Of a DNA stretch of 64,000 nucleotides, positions 35,896-44,866 are shown piece after piece (within the stretch, counting starts at the first letter, position 1; each line of letters begins with the position of its first letter). Under the pieces are notes generated by a model that saw only the letters and a list, made by a program, of their open reading frames with translations, did not search any database and was not told the origin of the DNA. Source of the stretch: Dyadobacter koreensis (lineage in GTDB: Bacteria > Bacteroidota > Bacteroidia > Cytophagales > Spirosomataceae). Both the position numbers and the translations under genes were made by a program. The stretch covers positions 372,001-436,000 of the forward strand of contig NZ_FNXY01000004.1 of NCBI RefSeq assembly GCF_900108855.1, given 5' to 3'.

Positions 35896-36597
35896 TTGAG
35901 TAACGATACTACCATACCAGACGAAGGGGAAGTTCTGTTGATTGATAAACCTCTCAAATGGACGTCATTTGATGTTGTCAATAAAATAAAAAGAGCCTGT
36001 AAATATAACAAGATTGGTCATGCCGGGACTTTGGATCCTCTTGCCACCGGTTTGCTGATCTTGTGTACAGGAAAAAAAACCAAGATTATTGACACCTACC
36101 AGGCGCAGGAAAAAGAATATACCGGTACATTTGTTTTAGGAAAGACAACACCCTCTGTCGATCTGGAAACAGAGTTTGATGCGGAATATCCTGTCTCCCA
36201 CATTTCCGCTGACCTCCTGGAATCTGTAAGAAAAACCTTCCTGGGCACCATCGAGCAGACTCCTCCGATTTATTCCGCCGTGAAAGTTGACGGTGAACGT
36301 CTTTACAAAAAAGCACGCCGAGGAGAAGTAGCTGAAATTAAAAAAAGAACGGTTGAAATTTCTCTTTTCGAAATTGACGCCACGAATTTTCCATCCATCG
36401 ATTTTCGTATCATTTGTTCAAAAGGTACATATATTCGTAGTATTGTAAGAGATTTCGGTACGGCAGCAGAAAGCGGAGCGTATTTGAGCGTTCTTTGCCG
36501 CACAAGAATTGGCGCCTTTGAATTGAAAGATGCGCACAATCTGACCGAATTCATTTATCAAAAACGTGTTGAATTGAAGTTACCGGTTGACGAATGA
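35896..36597 (+). CDS. truB: tRNA pseudouridine-55 synthase, TTG start
   Basis: A TruB of about 233 residues. No ATG precedes the conserved core, so a TTG start is needed; TTG 35896 (MSNDTTIPDEGEVLLIDKP) fits the family's length, TTG 35854 would add 14 residues and is the alternative. Catalytic D47 lies in GHAGTLDPLATG. It makes pseudouridine 55 in the T-loop of tRNA. The stop overlaps the ribF ATG (ATGA). Confidence 0.93.
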   Translation: MSNDTTIPDEGEVLLIDKPLKWTSFDVVNKIKRACKYNKIGHAGTLDPLATGLLILCTGKKTKIIDTYQAQEKEYTGTFVLGKTTPSVDLETEFDAEYPVSHISADLLESVRKTFLGTIEQTPPIYSAVKVDGERLYKKARRGEVAEIKKRTVEISLFEIDATNFPSIDFRIICSKGTYIRSIVRDFGTAAESGAYLSVLCRTRIGAFELKDAHNLTEFIYQKRVELKLPVDE

Positions 36598-37532
36598 ATA
36601 TATACCACAGCCTGGATTCCTTTGAAAGATTGGAATGTGCCGTAGTAACCAGTGGTACTTTTGACGGCCTGCATATTGGTCATAAAAAAATTCTTGCAAG
36701 ACTAAAAGAAATCAGTAATCTGTCTGGCGGTGAGTCTGTTGTGCTGACTTTCTGGCCTCATCCCCGTATGGTAGTTTCGGAAGATAGCCAGGATTTGCAG
36801 CTGCTTTCGACCATTGAAGAAAAAATCGAGCTTTTTGCAGAAATGGGTGTTCAGCATCTTGCAATTATACCTTTCACCCGGGCATTTTCAGAGCTTTCCT
36901 CGGATGATTTCATCCGCCAGATTCTCGTTGACAAAATCGGCACCAAGAAACTGGTCATAGGTTATGATCATCGTTTTGGCAGAAACCGTGAAGGAAGTTT
37001 TGATTTTTTACAAAAAAATGCTTTCAGTTATGGGTTCGATGTCGAGGAAATACCTCGTCAGGATATAGAAGATCTGGCGATAAGCTCTTCCCGAATCCGA
37101 CAATCCTTGTTGTCCGGAAATGTGGACGAAGCCATGCACTTATTAGGCCGGCCCTATTCGATCACAGGAGTCGTTGTTAAAGGAAAACAACTTGGAAGAA
37201 CAATTGGATTTCCGACCGCAAATATACAGCTCAACGAATCCTACAAATTAATTCCTGCAAACGGAGTATATGTCATCAATGCCATTTATGAAGGAATCGC
37301 ATACAGAGGAATGCTTAATATCGGCGTTCGCCCGACCGTGGATGGTACATTTCGTACAATCGAAGCAAATTTGTTTGATTTTGACAAAGAAATTTATGGT
37401 GAAGATCTGACGGTTGAATTGCTACATTACCTGAGAGCTGAACAAAAGTTTAACGGGCTGGATTCGCTGATTGAACAAATAAAAAAAGATAAAGAAAGTA
37501 CCAATGAATTTTTTGAGCATCTGAATTCGTAG
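36594..37532 (+). CDS. ribF: Bifunctional riboflavin kinase/FAD synthetase
   Basis: A 312-residue RibF. The N-terminal FAD synthetase half has TSGTFDGLHIGHKKIL (nucleotidyl transferase, HxGH) and ISSSRIRQSL; the C-terminal riboflavin kinase half has GRTIGFPTANI and NGVYVI. It turns riboflavin into FMN and FAD. Coupled to truB by a 4-base overlap and ended by a terminator. Confidence 0.95.
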   Translation: MNIYHSLDSFERLECAVVTSGTFDGLHIGHKKILARLKEISNLSGGESVVLTFWPHPRMVVSEDSQDLQLLSTIEEKIELFAEMGVQHLAIIPFTRAFSELSSDDFIRQILVDKIGTKKLVIGYDHRFGRNREGSFDFLQKNAFSYGFDVEEIPRQDIEDLAISSSRIRQSLLSGNVDEAMHLLGRPYSITGVVVKGKQLGRTIGFPTANIQLNESYKLIPANGVYVINAIYEGIAYRGMLNIGVRPTVDGTFRTIEANLFDFDKEIYGEDLTVELLHYLRAEQKFNGLDSLIEQIKKDKESTNEFFEHLNS

Positions 37533-37557
37533 GTAAAAAAATACATATGATTAAAGG

Positions 37558-37593
37558 CCCCGAAGTAGAATCCATAAGTACTTCGGGGTTTTT
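37558..37593 (+). terminator. Terminator after ribF
   Basis: CCCCGAAGTA (37558-37567) pairs perfectly with TACTTCGGGG (37579-37588), followed by T5. Confidence 0.93.
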
Positions 37594-37623
37594 CTTTCAT
37601 CTTCTCTGTTTTAAAATTCATTT

Positions 37624-37652
37624 TTGATCTTAACCTTTCTTTTTGGTATAAT
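37624..37652 (+). promoter_or_regulatory. sigma70-like promoter before amidohydrolase
   Basis: TTGATC (37624-37629) and TATAAT (37647-37652) are separated by 17 bases, the pattern of a housekeeping promoter in other phyla, 35 bases before the ATG. Bacteroidota normally use TTG/TAnnTTTG, so this may be chance. Confidence 0.35.
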
Positions 37653-37686
37653 TATAATGCTGAAAAGGAAAACATCAATTTGAATC

Positions 37687-39027
37687 ATGAAGCAAATTTT
37701 TCATAAAATTCCATTCGTCATTTCCCTTCTTGCTGCTGTACATTGCCCTGCACAACAGACCAATTCGGTGCTGCTAAAAAATGTAACTTTAATAGATGGA
37801 ACGGGATCGGAAGCGAGACGAAATATTGATATTCTCGTTCAGGACGGTAAAATCGCTGCTATTCAGACCACGATTAAAGATTCAAAAGCCCGACAGATTG
37901 ATTTGACAGGAAAAACAATAATTCCTTCTTTAATCAGTGCCCACACACACATTGGTACACTAAAAGGAAAAACGTCGACCGCGGAAAACTACACCCGGCA
38001 GAATGTTTTAAGGCAATTAAAAAGATATCAGGATTTCGGAGTAAATACAATTCTGACGATGGGCACTGACCGACCTCTGATATTTAATGGATTTATCGAT
38101 TCAACTCAGGCAGGTTTTCTTCCGGGTGCGAGATTGTATTCGGCTGGATATGGATTTAATACACCTGAAACATCCCCGGCTTCGTGGATGAATTTGTTAC
38201 TCCGTCCAACTTCTGCCGATCAGGTGCCAGGATTGATGTCGGATTTAGCGAAAATAAAACCGGCTGTCGTTAAAATGTGGGTAGATGATCATGGAGGGAA
38301 GGCTGAAAAGATAAAGCCGGAGATTTACAAAGCTATCATCACAGAAGCCCATAAAAAAGGAATTCCTGTGGCTAGTCACTTGTACAATCTCGAAGATGCG
38401 CGCTCGCTGACTGAGTCCGGATTGGATATCATGGCCCATAGTATCCGGGATAAGGAAATTGACGCTGATCTTTTAAAACAAATGAAAGAGAAAGGCGTGG
38501 CATATATTCCAACGCTATCACTGGATGAGTTTGCCTACATTTATTCCCGTAAGCCGGAATGGGTAGAGGAACCGTTTTTCAAAGCCGCGCTGGAGCCGGG
38601 AGTCTATGACATGATCGTTTCACAGAACTATCAGGATCAGGTAAAAAACTCGCCTGATTTTGAAAGAAATATGAAAGGCTTCAACATCGCGCTGAAAAAC
38701 GTCAAAAAAATTCATGATGCAGGTATTCTGGTTGCACTTGGAACAGATTCCGGTGCTTTTCCGATCCGTGCACAGGGATTTAGTGAACATTTGGAACTGG
38801 AATTATTAGTCCAGGCTGGATTGACTCCGATGCAGGCGATTACGACGGCAACAAAAAATGCAGCGACTGTTTTGAAGATTGACAAACAATATGGTACACT
38901 GGAAAAAGGTAAAGCGGCCGATTTTATTATCTTGACAGCAAGTCCTGAAAAAGAAATAAAAAACACCAGAAAAATCGAATCTGTCTGGAAAGATGGAAAA
39001 GAGGTAAGCAAAGGCCCTTTAAAATAG
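37687..39027 (+). CDS. Exported amidohydrolase (imidazolonepropionase-like)
   Basis: A 446-residue metal-dependent hydrolase. Signal peptide 1-22 (LLAAVHCPAQ). The metal motif H86-x-H88 is in SAHTHIG; SHLY in the middle and GTDSGAFP near residue 350 supply further ligands. The closest class is the amidohydrolase family acting on amide or dipeptide bonds, including the prolidase-like exported members common in Bacteroidota. Substrate unknown. The cupin gene starts 24 bases later. Confidence 0.85.
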   Translation: MKQIFHKIPFVISLLAAVHCPAQQTNSVLLKNVTLIDGTGSEARRNIDILVQDGKIAAIQTTIKDSKARQIDLTGKTIIPSLISAHTHIGTLKGKTSTAENYTRQNVLRQLKRYQDFGVNTILTMGTDRPLIFNGFIDSTQAGFLPGARLYSAGYGFNTPETSPASWMNLLLRPTSADQVPGLMSDLAKIKPAVVKMWVDDHGGKAEKIKPEIYKAIITEAHKKGIPVASHLYNLEDARSLTESGLDIMAHSIRDKEIDADLLKQMKEKGVAYIPTLSLDEFAYIYSRKPEWVEEPFFKAALEPGVYDMIVSQNYQDQVKNSPDFERNMKGFNIALKNVKKIHDAGILVALGTDSGAFPIRAQGFSEHLELELLVQAGLTPMQAITTATKNAATVLKIDKQYGTLEKGKAADFIILTASPEKEIKNTRKIESVWKDGKEVSKGPLK

Positions 39028-39050
39028 TGACCTAGTTAAAATCCTGTATC

Positions 39051-39566
39051 ATGGAAAATAATCCCGAAACATATTTTTTTGAAGATGACGGAGAGATTCC
39101 CAATAGCAAATATCCGTTAATTATCTATAAAGCAGCTTTTTCTGAAAGAGGTGAATCTGGTGCAAAATGGCTTGAAAGTCATTTCGAATCTAATAACTGG
39201 AAAAATTCCTGGCGGAACGGAGTTTTTCATTACCACCATTACCATAGCATAACGCATGAAGTTTTAGGTGTTTTTGAAGGAACTGCTATGCTCCATTTAG
39301 GAGGTGAGGGTGGTGAAAAAATCCAGGTTACCGCAGGTGATATACTTGTGATTCCCGCAGGCGTCGGACATAAAAACCTCGGAGCTTCGAAAGATTTTGC
39401 CATTGTTGGCGCCTATCCCGATGCCATGGACTATGATCTGATGAAAGGCAATCCGGAGGAACGCCCAAAAGCCGATAATAATATTGCAAAAGTCCAATTC
39501 CCTGATCATGATCCCCTATTGGGCAAACATAACGGGATCATGAAAATCTGGAAAGAAATCAACTGA
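39051..39566 (+). CDS. YjlB-type cupin protein
   Basis: A 171-residue single-domain cupin. The metal-binding first motif is HYHHYHSITHEVLGVFEG; the second is VIPAGVGHKNLGASKDFAIVG. It matches the YjlB-like group, cytosolic, function unknown. Downstream of the amidohydrolase on the same strand and followed by a strong bidirectional terminator. Confidence 0.82.
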   Translation: MENNPETYFFEDDGEIPNSKYPLIIYKAAFSERGESGAKWLESHFESNNWKNSWRNGVFHYHHYHSITHEVLGVFEGTAMLHLGGEGGEKIQVTAGDILVIPAGVGHKNLGASKDFAIVGAYPDAMDYDLMKGNPEERPKADNNIAKVQFPDHDPLLGKHNGIMKIWKEIN

Positions 39567-39578
39567 CAAAAGATAAAA

Positions 39579-39611
39579 GGGGTTTTGCAGTAATAAGTTC
39601 TGCAAAACCCC
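39579..39611. terminator. Bidirectional terminator cupin/SusD
   Basis: GGGGTTTTGCAG (39579-39590) pairs perfectly with CTGCAAAACCCC (39600-39611). Serves the convergent cupin and SusD genes. Confidence 0.85.
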
Positions 39612-39666
39612 TGAATCAGCATGATGAAATACTAAATTGTTACATCATGCTATCATTCATTAAAAA

Positions 39667-41361
39667 TTAATACCCCGTATTCTGCTGCATGTAACCTGGA
39701 AGGTTCGACGCACCATCGATAGCTGTCTGCGGAATTGGGAAAATACGTTTGTGAACGTCATTGTTAGTTTTCTCCGTCCAGGTTCCTTCATATTTTCCAA
39801 AACGGATCATGTCTGTGCGGCGAAGCATTTCCCAGTATAATTCAAAACCTCTTTCGCGATATAATAAATCCAGATTCATGGAAGTGAGCGCCGGAGGTGG
39901 CGTTGTTGATGTCCTGGCAGCCCGCACTGTGTTCACATCTGCAAGGGCTGTGGCATCTCCTGCACTTTTACGTAATTTCGCTTCGGCGCGCATAAGGTAA
40001 ACATCTGCCAGACGTAAAATTGAAATATCCGCTTCTCCTTTATTTCTACCAGTATCTGAAACGCGGCTGAATTCATATTTTTCAACACGATATCCTGCAC
40101 TGTAGCCGCTTCCTGCTGTTGTAAAGTCGATTTTCTCAGTAAAATTAACAGGCAGATCACCACGGTTACGACTTAAATTTGTAAGTCTTCCTACTTTCAG
40201 TTTCCCATCCGGGCATCTCAAAAACACGCCGTTCACACGGATCGCGCCATACTGCTGTCCACGCAGAATTCCCCGATTGATTTTGTAATTAGCATCCGCA
40301 ACGCAGCTGTCCGCAGGATTGCTATACCGTGACAAATTTTCCTGATAGAAACGCGGGTCACGTTTTGGATCTTCTGCTCCGTAAGCCTGAACCCATGTCT
40401 GATAAAAATCCGATGTAATTGCAGGACCGTCTGTTCCGTTTGCTGCTGGAAAAGCAGCCAAAGGAAACTGGTCACCTGCAAGCGAAAAATAAGCAAGACG
40501 ATTGTGACCATTCAAATCAGGACGTTGATCTACTGCAAAAATTAATTCAGTATTGTCGTGATTTGTATTTCCAAAAATCGAGAAATAATCTGCTGATAAT
40601 TTGTATTCCCCAGAATTAATGATCTTGTCAGTATATTCGATCACCTTATCCATATCAGTACTAGCGAAAGTAAACTGCGGAGCATAAATATTCTTATAGA
40701 CAGCAGAATTTAAATAAAGTCTGGCCAAAAGACCCCAAACTGCTGCCTTGGTCAAACGTCCTGAGCCAACAGCTGCTCTGTTTTGAAGCATAGGCTCTAC
40801 TGCGAGAAACTCTTTCTCAATATAAGCAACGGCTTCCGCTCCCCTCACGATCGTAGAAGTCGTTCCTGCATCTTCTTTAATAAATACAATCCCGAACAGA
40901 TCAAGCATCATCATGGAATAATAGGCGCGCATCCCTCTTGCCTCAGCCAGATATAAAGCGGAATTTGCATCCTTAGCTGTCGATAGCGTAGTTATCGCGG
41001 TGATCGATCTGGAAATACTTTGCACGATTTGATCCCAGGTTCCCTTAATATTAGGATCAGTACTGGTAGAATTATGCGCGTGAAGTGCCAGATAAATACC
41101 GTTATCTCCCCAGTCTGTACCTCCGCGATAAGGCAAAATAGCTTCGTCCGTAGAGATTTCCTGCAAAGCGAAATAATTGGTATGCTTATGCAATTCTGGC
41201 AGAAGCGCGTAAACCGGAGCAATGAGACCATTTGCAGTCTGCTCATCGGTCAGCGTAGAACCGAGATTTTCGTCAAGTACTTGTTCTTTCAAATCGGTAC
41301 AGGCGCTGTTGAACATCAGCAAGCCAGCAACCGTTAATAGTATAGGGAATTTCTTATTCAT
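39667..41361 (-). CDS. SusD/RagB-family outer-membrane lipoprotein
   Basis: A 564-residue SusD-like protein. The start is placed at MNKKFPILLTVAG, which gives a lipoprotein signal with the cysteine in FNSACTD; seven more residues precede it in frame. It carries the SusD N-terminal and RagB domains, with the helical TPR-like core typical of the family. SusD caps the SusC channel and captures the glycan. It ends 305 bases short of the cupin and starts close to the SusC stop. The substrate is not identified; no glycosidase is adjacent. Confidence 0.93.
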   Translation of the reverse strand: MNKKFPILLTVAGLLMFNSACTDLKEQVLDENLGSTLTDEQTANGLIAPVYALLPELHKHTNYFALQEISTDEAILPYRGGTDWGDNGIYLALHAHNSTSTDPNIKGTWDQIVQSISRSITAITTLSTAKDANSALYLAEARGMRAYYSMMMLDLFGIVFIKEDAGTTSTIVRGAEAVAYIEKEFLAVEPMLQNRAAVGSGRLTKAAVWGLLARLYLNSAVYKNIYAPQFTFASTDMDKVIEYTDKIINSGEYKLSADYFSIFGNTNHDNTELIFAVDQRPDLNGHNRLAYFSLAGDQFPLAAFPAANGTDGPAITSDFYQTWVQAYGAEDPKRDPRFYQENLSRYSNPADSCVADANYKINRGILRGQQYGAIRVNGVFLRCPDGKLKVGRLTNLSRNRGDLPVNFTEKIDFTTAGSGYSAGYRVEKYEFSRVSDTGRNKGEADISILRLADVYLMRAEAKLRKSAGDATALADVNTVRAARTSTTPPPALTSMNLDLLYRERGFELYWEMLRRTDMIRFGKYEGTWTEKTNNDVHKRIFPIPQTAIDGASNLPGYMQQNTGY

Positions 41362-41371
41362 TGTCGTAAGA

Positions 41372-44300
41372 TTAAAAACCAATATTTAAACCAAAGATTA
41401 TCGTTCTAGCTTTCGGATAGCTTAGATAATCGATACCGTAAGATGTGATACCGTTGATCGATCTGTCGTTGTTCACTTCCGGATCGTATCCGTTATATTT
41501 CGTGGCTACGAACAAATTCTGGCCTGTTACAGAGATACGGATTGACTGAACCCAGTTATTAATACCCAGTGCGGTTGTATTGACGTTATACCCTAGCGCA
41601 AGGTTATTCAAGCGCAGGAATGAACCATTTTTAAGGAAACGCGTGGATACCGGAGCTGAGTTGGTAGTAGATTCTTCCGGTCTCGAAATAGCTTCCGGTG
41701 TAACATTGAGCCCCTTCGACAATCTTAATTTGTAAAAATTGGAGTTTGCTGTATTGTCATAAAGCTTGTTTCCGGCGACTCCGTTGAAGTTAGCTGTCAA
41801 ATCGAAGCCTTTAAAACCAAAGTTTCCGCTGAAATTGTACATTTTTGTCGGAAGTGCCGATCCGGCAGCGATACGGTCTTTATCAGAAATAATTCCATCT
41901 CCGTCAACGTCTCTGAACTGGTTTATTCCTTTGTCATCAAACCCGATAAATTCTTTCAGGAAAAAAGTACCAATTGGTTCTCCGCTGATATATCCGTTGA
42001 TTGTTGCAGAAGTAAGACCTGATCCCTGGGCAGAACCTGACGGAATTACTGAATACGGAGAGTTTTTAACCTTGTTTTTGATAAAGGTTATATTTCCTCC
42101 CAAACCGAAACGTATCCCGTTTGCCAGATTTTTACGGTAAGCAAGATCAATTTCCGTCCCTTGGTTGACAATTTTCATATTTTCAACGTTAGTCCAGAAC
42201 GTACCAGCTGGTTGAACCGGATCGGCAGGAATTACTTCCAGAAGGATTTTTCCTGATGTTTTGCTGAAATAGTCAACAGAACCTGTCAAAGCGCCTTTGA
42301 AAAGAGCGAAATCGATTCCTAAATCTGTTTGGGAAGAAGTTTCCCACTGAATATTTGGATTGGCCAATCGGGCATACGTAGTTCCAGGAGGATAAGCACT
42401 TCCGTTGATAAGCGGATAACTTGTTTTGTCGGTAATTGTCGATGTAAACAAAGCCTGAGTAATCTTCGATGGAATTTCCTGATTACCCGTCTGTCCCCAA
42501 CCAGCACGAAGTTTCAAATCTGTAAATGGCGACGACTTCATGAAATTTTCCTCAGAAAGCCTCCAGCCCAGAGAGAAGGATGGAAAAACACCATATTTGT
42601 TGTTTGCACCAAATTTAGAAGAGCCGTCAACACGCACGGTCGCTGTTACAAGATATTTATCTTTGAATGCATAGTTTACTCTCGAAAAGAATGACTGAAG
42701 TTCGTTCAAAGTTGCTTCCCCTGTTGGTCTGTTATTCACCATCGTAAGGTCCTGCCCTACGCCTGGATTGTATATTGGTTCAATACCTCCAACAGAAAAT
42801 TTATTAATACTGTAAGCTCTTTTCTGCAATGATATTTTTTGATATGAATGTCCAATCAGTGCAGAAAAATTGTGGCTGTTTTTTTCCAGAGAGTACGTGA
42901 TGTAGTTTTCAAGAAGTCGGTTGCTGTTTCTTACATCCCTCGTCTCCAAACGGCCATCCTGAAAAGGAACTTTATTTGCAAGAGATTGTAAATCCTGTGT
43001 TGAAGTAGAATTGTCAACGCCAAAATTCAATTTATAAACCAAACCTTTAATGATCGTTACAGACGGGGAGATATTTCCAATTACTCTGTTCGTCGTGGTC
43101 TGATCTTTCTCCAATGCCAGCGTGATCAATGGATTAGTACCATCCTGATACTGGAACGGAGCTCCGGTTTCATCATATGCCGGGTAGGTTGGATTTGCAG
43201 CGAGCGCTGCTCCGATCATCCCCTGGTTAGGTCTTAGATTTTTCGTGTTCGTCGCATTCAAATTTACATCAACGCTTACACGATCATTAAGCAACTTTTG
43301 ATTTACATTAATTCTTCCGGTATATCTGTTCAAACTACTGTTCTTAATAATACCATCCTGTTTTTGCATCCCAAAAGAAGCATAATAGGTAGACTTCTCA
43401 GAACCTCCGCTCAGTGCAACGTTATGGTTTTGAGTAAAGGCAGTTCTTGAAATTTCTTTCTGCCAGTCAGTATCACCTTTTCCGTCGATAAATGTTCCTC
43501 CAAGCTTTGAAGCTTCCGTACGAAATTCGTCAGCAGAAAAGACATCCATCGGTCTCGCCATCTTTGAGATACCAAAACTGCCTGAATAATTAACGGTCGC
43601 CGCTCCTGATTTTCCACGTTTTGTCGTAATCAAAATTACTCCGTTTGCTCCGCGTGCACCATAAATTGCAGTTGCTGACGCATCCTTCAATACGTCTATG
43701 GATTCGATATCCTGAGGATTGATAAAACTTAAAGGGTTCGTTGCTCCTCCGGTACTGCTGTTGTCCAATGCAAGACCATCAACTACAAACAGAGGTGTAC
43801 TTCCCGTGCGAACTCCACCCGGACCGCGAACGGTTATACTTACAGTTCCTCCAGGCTCACCGGTTGCCGATGTTACGTTTACCCCAGCTACTTTTCCTTG
43901 AAAAAGTTGCTCGGGAGAGTTAATGATACCGGTATTAAATTCACCGCTTTTAAGTGATTTTACAGAACCCGTGATATCTTTCTTAGTAGTACTTCCATAA
44001 CCTACGACTACCACTTCATTTAAATCAGCAGCCGATTCTTTTAAAGTAATGTTAAGAGATCCGCTGTTTGAATCGGTTAAAAGAAATTCTGCAACAGATT
44101 GTTTTTCAAAGCCGATATAGCTAAAATCGATTTTATATTTTTTTCCTGCCTCTAAACTGCTGAATGTAAACTCACCATTTTCGTTTGTTGTAGTACCTTG
44201 TTTGTTGCTTCCATCAACTCCGGAAATGACAACCGTTACTCCGGGAAGTCCTTCGTTTTTTGCTGTAACAACTTTTCCACGAAGCGGAATGTCTTTCAAT

Positions 44301-44440
44301 GCCTTTACAGACAAATGAGATTTTTGCCGCACCTTCGCAGAGAAGCCAGTCTCCGCGTTTGCATCCAGTCCGAACATGGCCGTGACGGACAAAAAACAAC
44401 AGCAGATCCCTCTTTTGCTGACTAATAGAGTTTGTCTCAT
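41372..44440 (-). CDS. SusC/RagA TonB-linked outer-membrane receptor
   Basis: A 1022-residue TonB-dependent channel. Signal region, then a carboxypeptidase-regulatory-like domain at about 50-140 (IPLRGKVVTAKNEGLPGVTVVI), the SusC plug with DLNEVVVVGYGSTTKKDITG, a RGANGVILITTKRGKSG segment typical of the family, and a beta-barrel ending in the C-terminal F (ARTIIFGLNIGF). Imports a glycan together with the SusD protein downstream (10-base gap). Upstream lie two identical LacI-type palindromes. Substrate unknown. Confidence 0.95.
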   Translation of the reverse strand: MRQTLLVSKRGICCCFLSVTAMFGLDANAETGFSAKVRQKSHLSVKALKDIPLRGKVVTAKNEGLPGVTVVISGVDGSNKQGTTTNENGEFTFSSLEAGKKYKIDFSYIGFEKQSVAEFLLTDSNSGSLNITLKESAADLNEVVVVGYGSTTKKDITGSVKSLKSGEFNTGIINSPEQLFQGKVAGVNVTSATGEPGGTVSITVRGPGGVRTGSTPLFVVDGLALDNSSTGGATNPLSFINPQDIESIDVLKDASATAIYGARGANGVILITTKRGKSGAATVNYSGSFGISKMARPMDVFSADEFRTEASKLGGTFIDGKGDTDWQKEISRTAFTQNHNVALSGGSEKSTYYASFGMQKQDGIIKNSSLNRYTGRINVNQKLLNDRVSVDVNLNATNTKNLRPNQGMIGAALAANPTYPAYDETGAPFQYQDGTNPLITLALEKDQTTTNRVIGNISPSVTIIKGLVYKLNFGVDNSTSTQDLQSLANKVPFQDGRLETRDVRNSNRLLENYITYSLEKNSHNFSALIGHSYQKISLQKRAYSINKFSVGGIEPIYNPGVGQDLTMVNNRPTGEATLNELQSFFSRVNYAFKDKYLVTATVRVDGSSKFGANNKYGVFPSFSLGWRLSEENFMKSSPFTDLKLRAGWGQTGNQEIPSKITQALFTSTITDKTSYPLINGSAYPPGTTYARLANPNIQWETSSQTDLGIDFALFKGALTGSVDYFSKTSGKILLEVIPADPVQPAGTFWTNVENMKIVNQGTEIDLAYRKNLANGIRFGLGGNITFIKNKVKNSPYSVIPSGSAQGSGLTSATINGYISGEPIGTFFLKEFIGFDDKGINQFRDVDGDGIISDKDRIAAGSALPTKMYNFSGNFGFKGFDLTANFNGVAGNKLYDNTANSNFYKLRLSKGLNVTPEAISRPEESTTNSAPVSTRFLKNGSFLRLNNLALGYNVNTTALGINNWVQSIRISVTGQNLFVATKYNGYDPEVNNDRSINGITSYGIDYLSYPKARTIIFGLNIGF

Positions 44441-44517
44441 AATGTGGATTATTAGTTTTTAAGATAGTAAATAAATTATTCAGGAAGGAATTGATACTCG
44501 TCGAGCAGCGAATTTTT

Positions 44518-44525
44518 CAAAATTA
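44518..44525 (-). promoter_or_regulatory. -7 element TAATTTTG for susC
   Basis: On the minus strand TAATTTTG fits TAnnTTTG, 78 bases before the susC ATG. No good -33 TTG at the expected spacing, so tentative. Confidence 0.4.
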
Positions 44526-44572
44526 CAAATTGTATTATTGATATAAAAAATATAAAATACCTCACAGCTTCA

Positions 44573-44608
44573 TGCAAACGTTTGAAATTCTCTGCAAACG
44601 TTTGAAAT
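44573..44608. promoter_or_regulatory. Tandem LacI-type operators upstream of susC
   Basis: TGCAAACGTTTGAAAT occurs twice, at 44573-44588 and 44593-44608, 20 bases apart. Each centres on the perfect palindrome CAAACGTTTG, the core typical of LacI-family operators. They lie about 50-85 bases upstream of the susC -7 element, a position more like activator than repressor binding. No LacI-type gene is in the window. Confidence 0.6.
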
Positions 44609-44790
44609 AAATTAGGTATACCGAAATAATGCAATCGGAAACAATTGAAATTTTTGGAAGTTTGCAGAAACTCTCGTCGTATAGTTGTCAAAACAATGAG
44701 CAATTGATTGAGAAGGCGCAAAATTGCATCATCAATATTACCTTATGATTAACTAAATGTGATTAACTCGTTGTCAATCGGTAATAATGA

Positions 44791-44820
44791 AAAAGACCGG
44801 CCTTCCAAAGCCGGTCTTTT
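44791..44820 (-). terminator. Terminator for membrane-protein gene
   Basis: AAAAGACCGGC pairs with GCCGGTCTTTT; on the minus strand it ends in T run. It follows the stop of the 567-residue membrane protein by about 45 bases. Confidence 0.88.
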
Positions 44821-44866
44821 GTATAAAATAAATAATGTATAATATTTTACGAATAGCAGAGGAAGT

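Larger units (their letters stand above)
44441..44866. other. 426-base gap: SusC control region and terminator
   Basis: No gene. Holds the minus-strand -7-like element for susC, two LacI-like boxes (44573-44608), a related half-site TTTGCAGA at 44661-44668, and the terminator of the membrane-protein gene. Confidence 0.55.
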
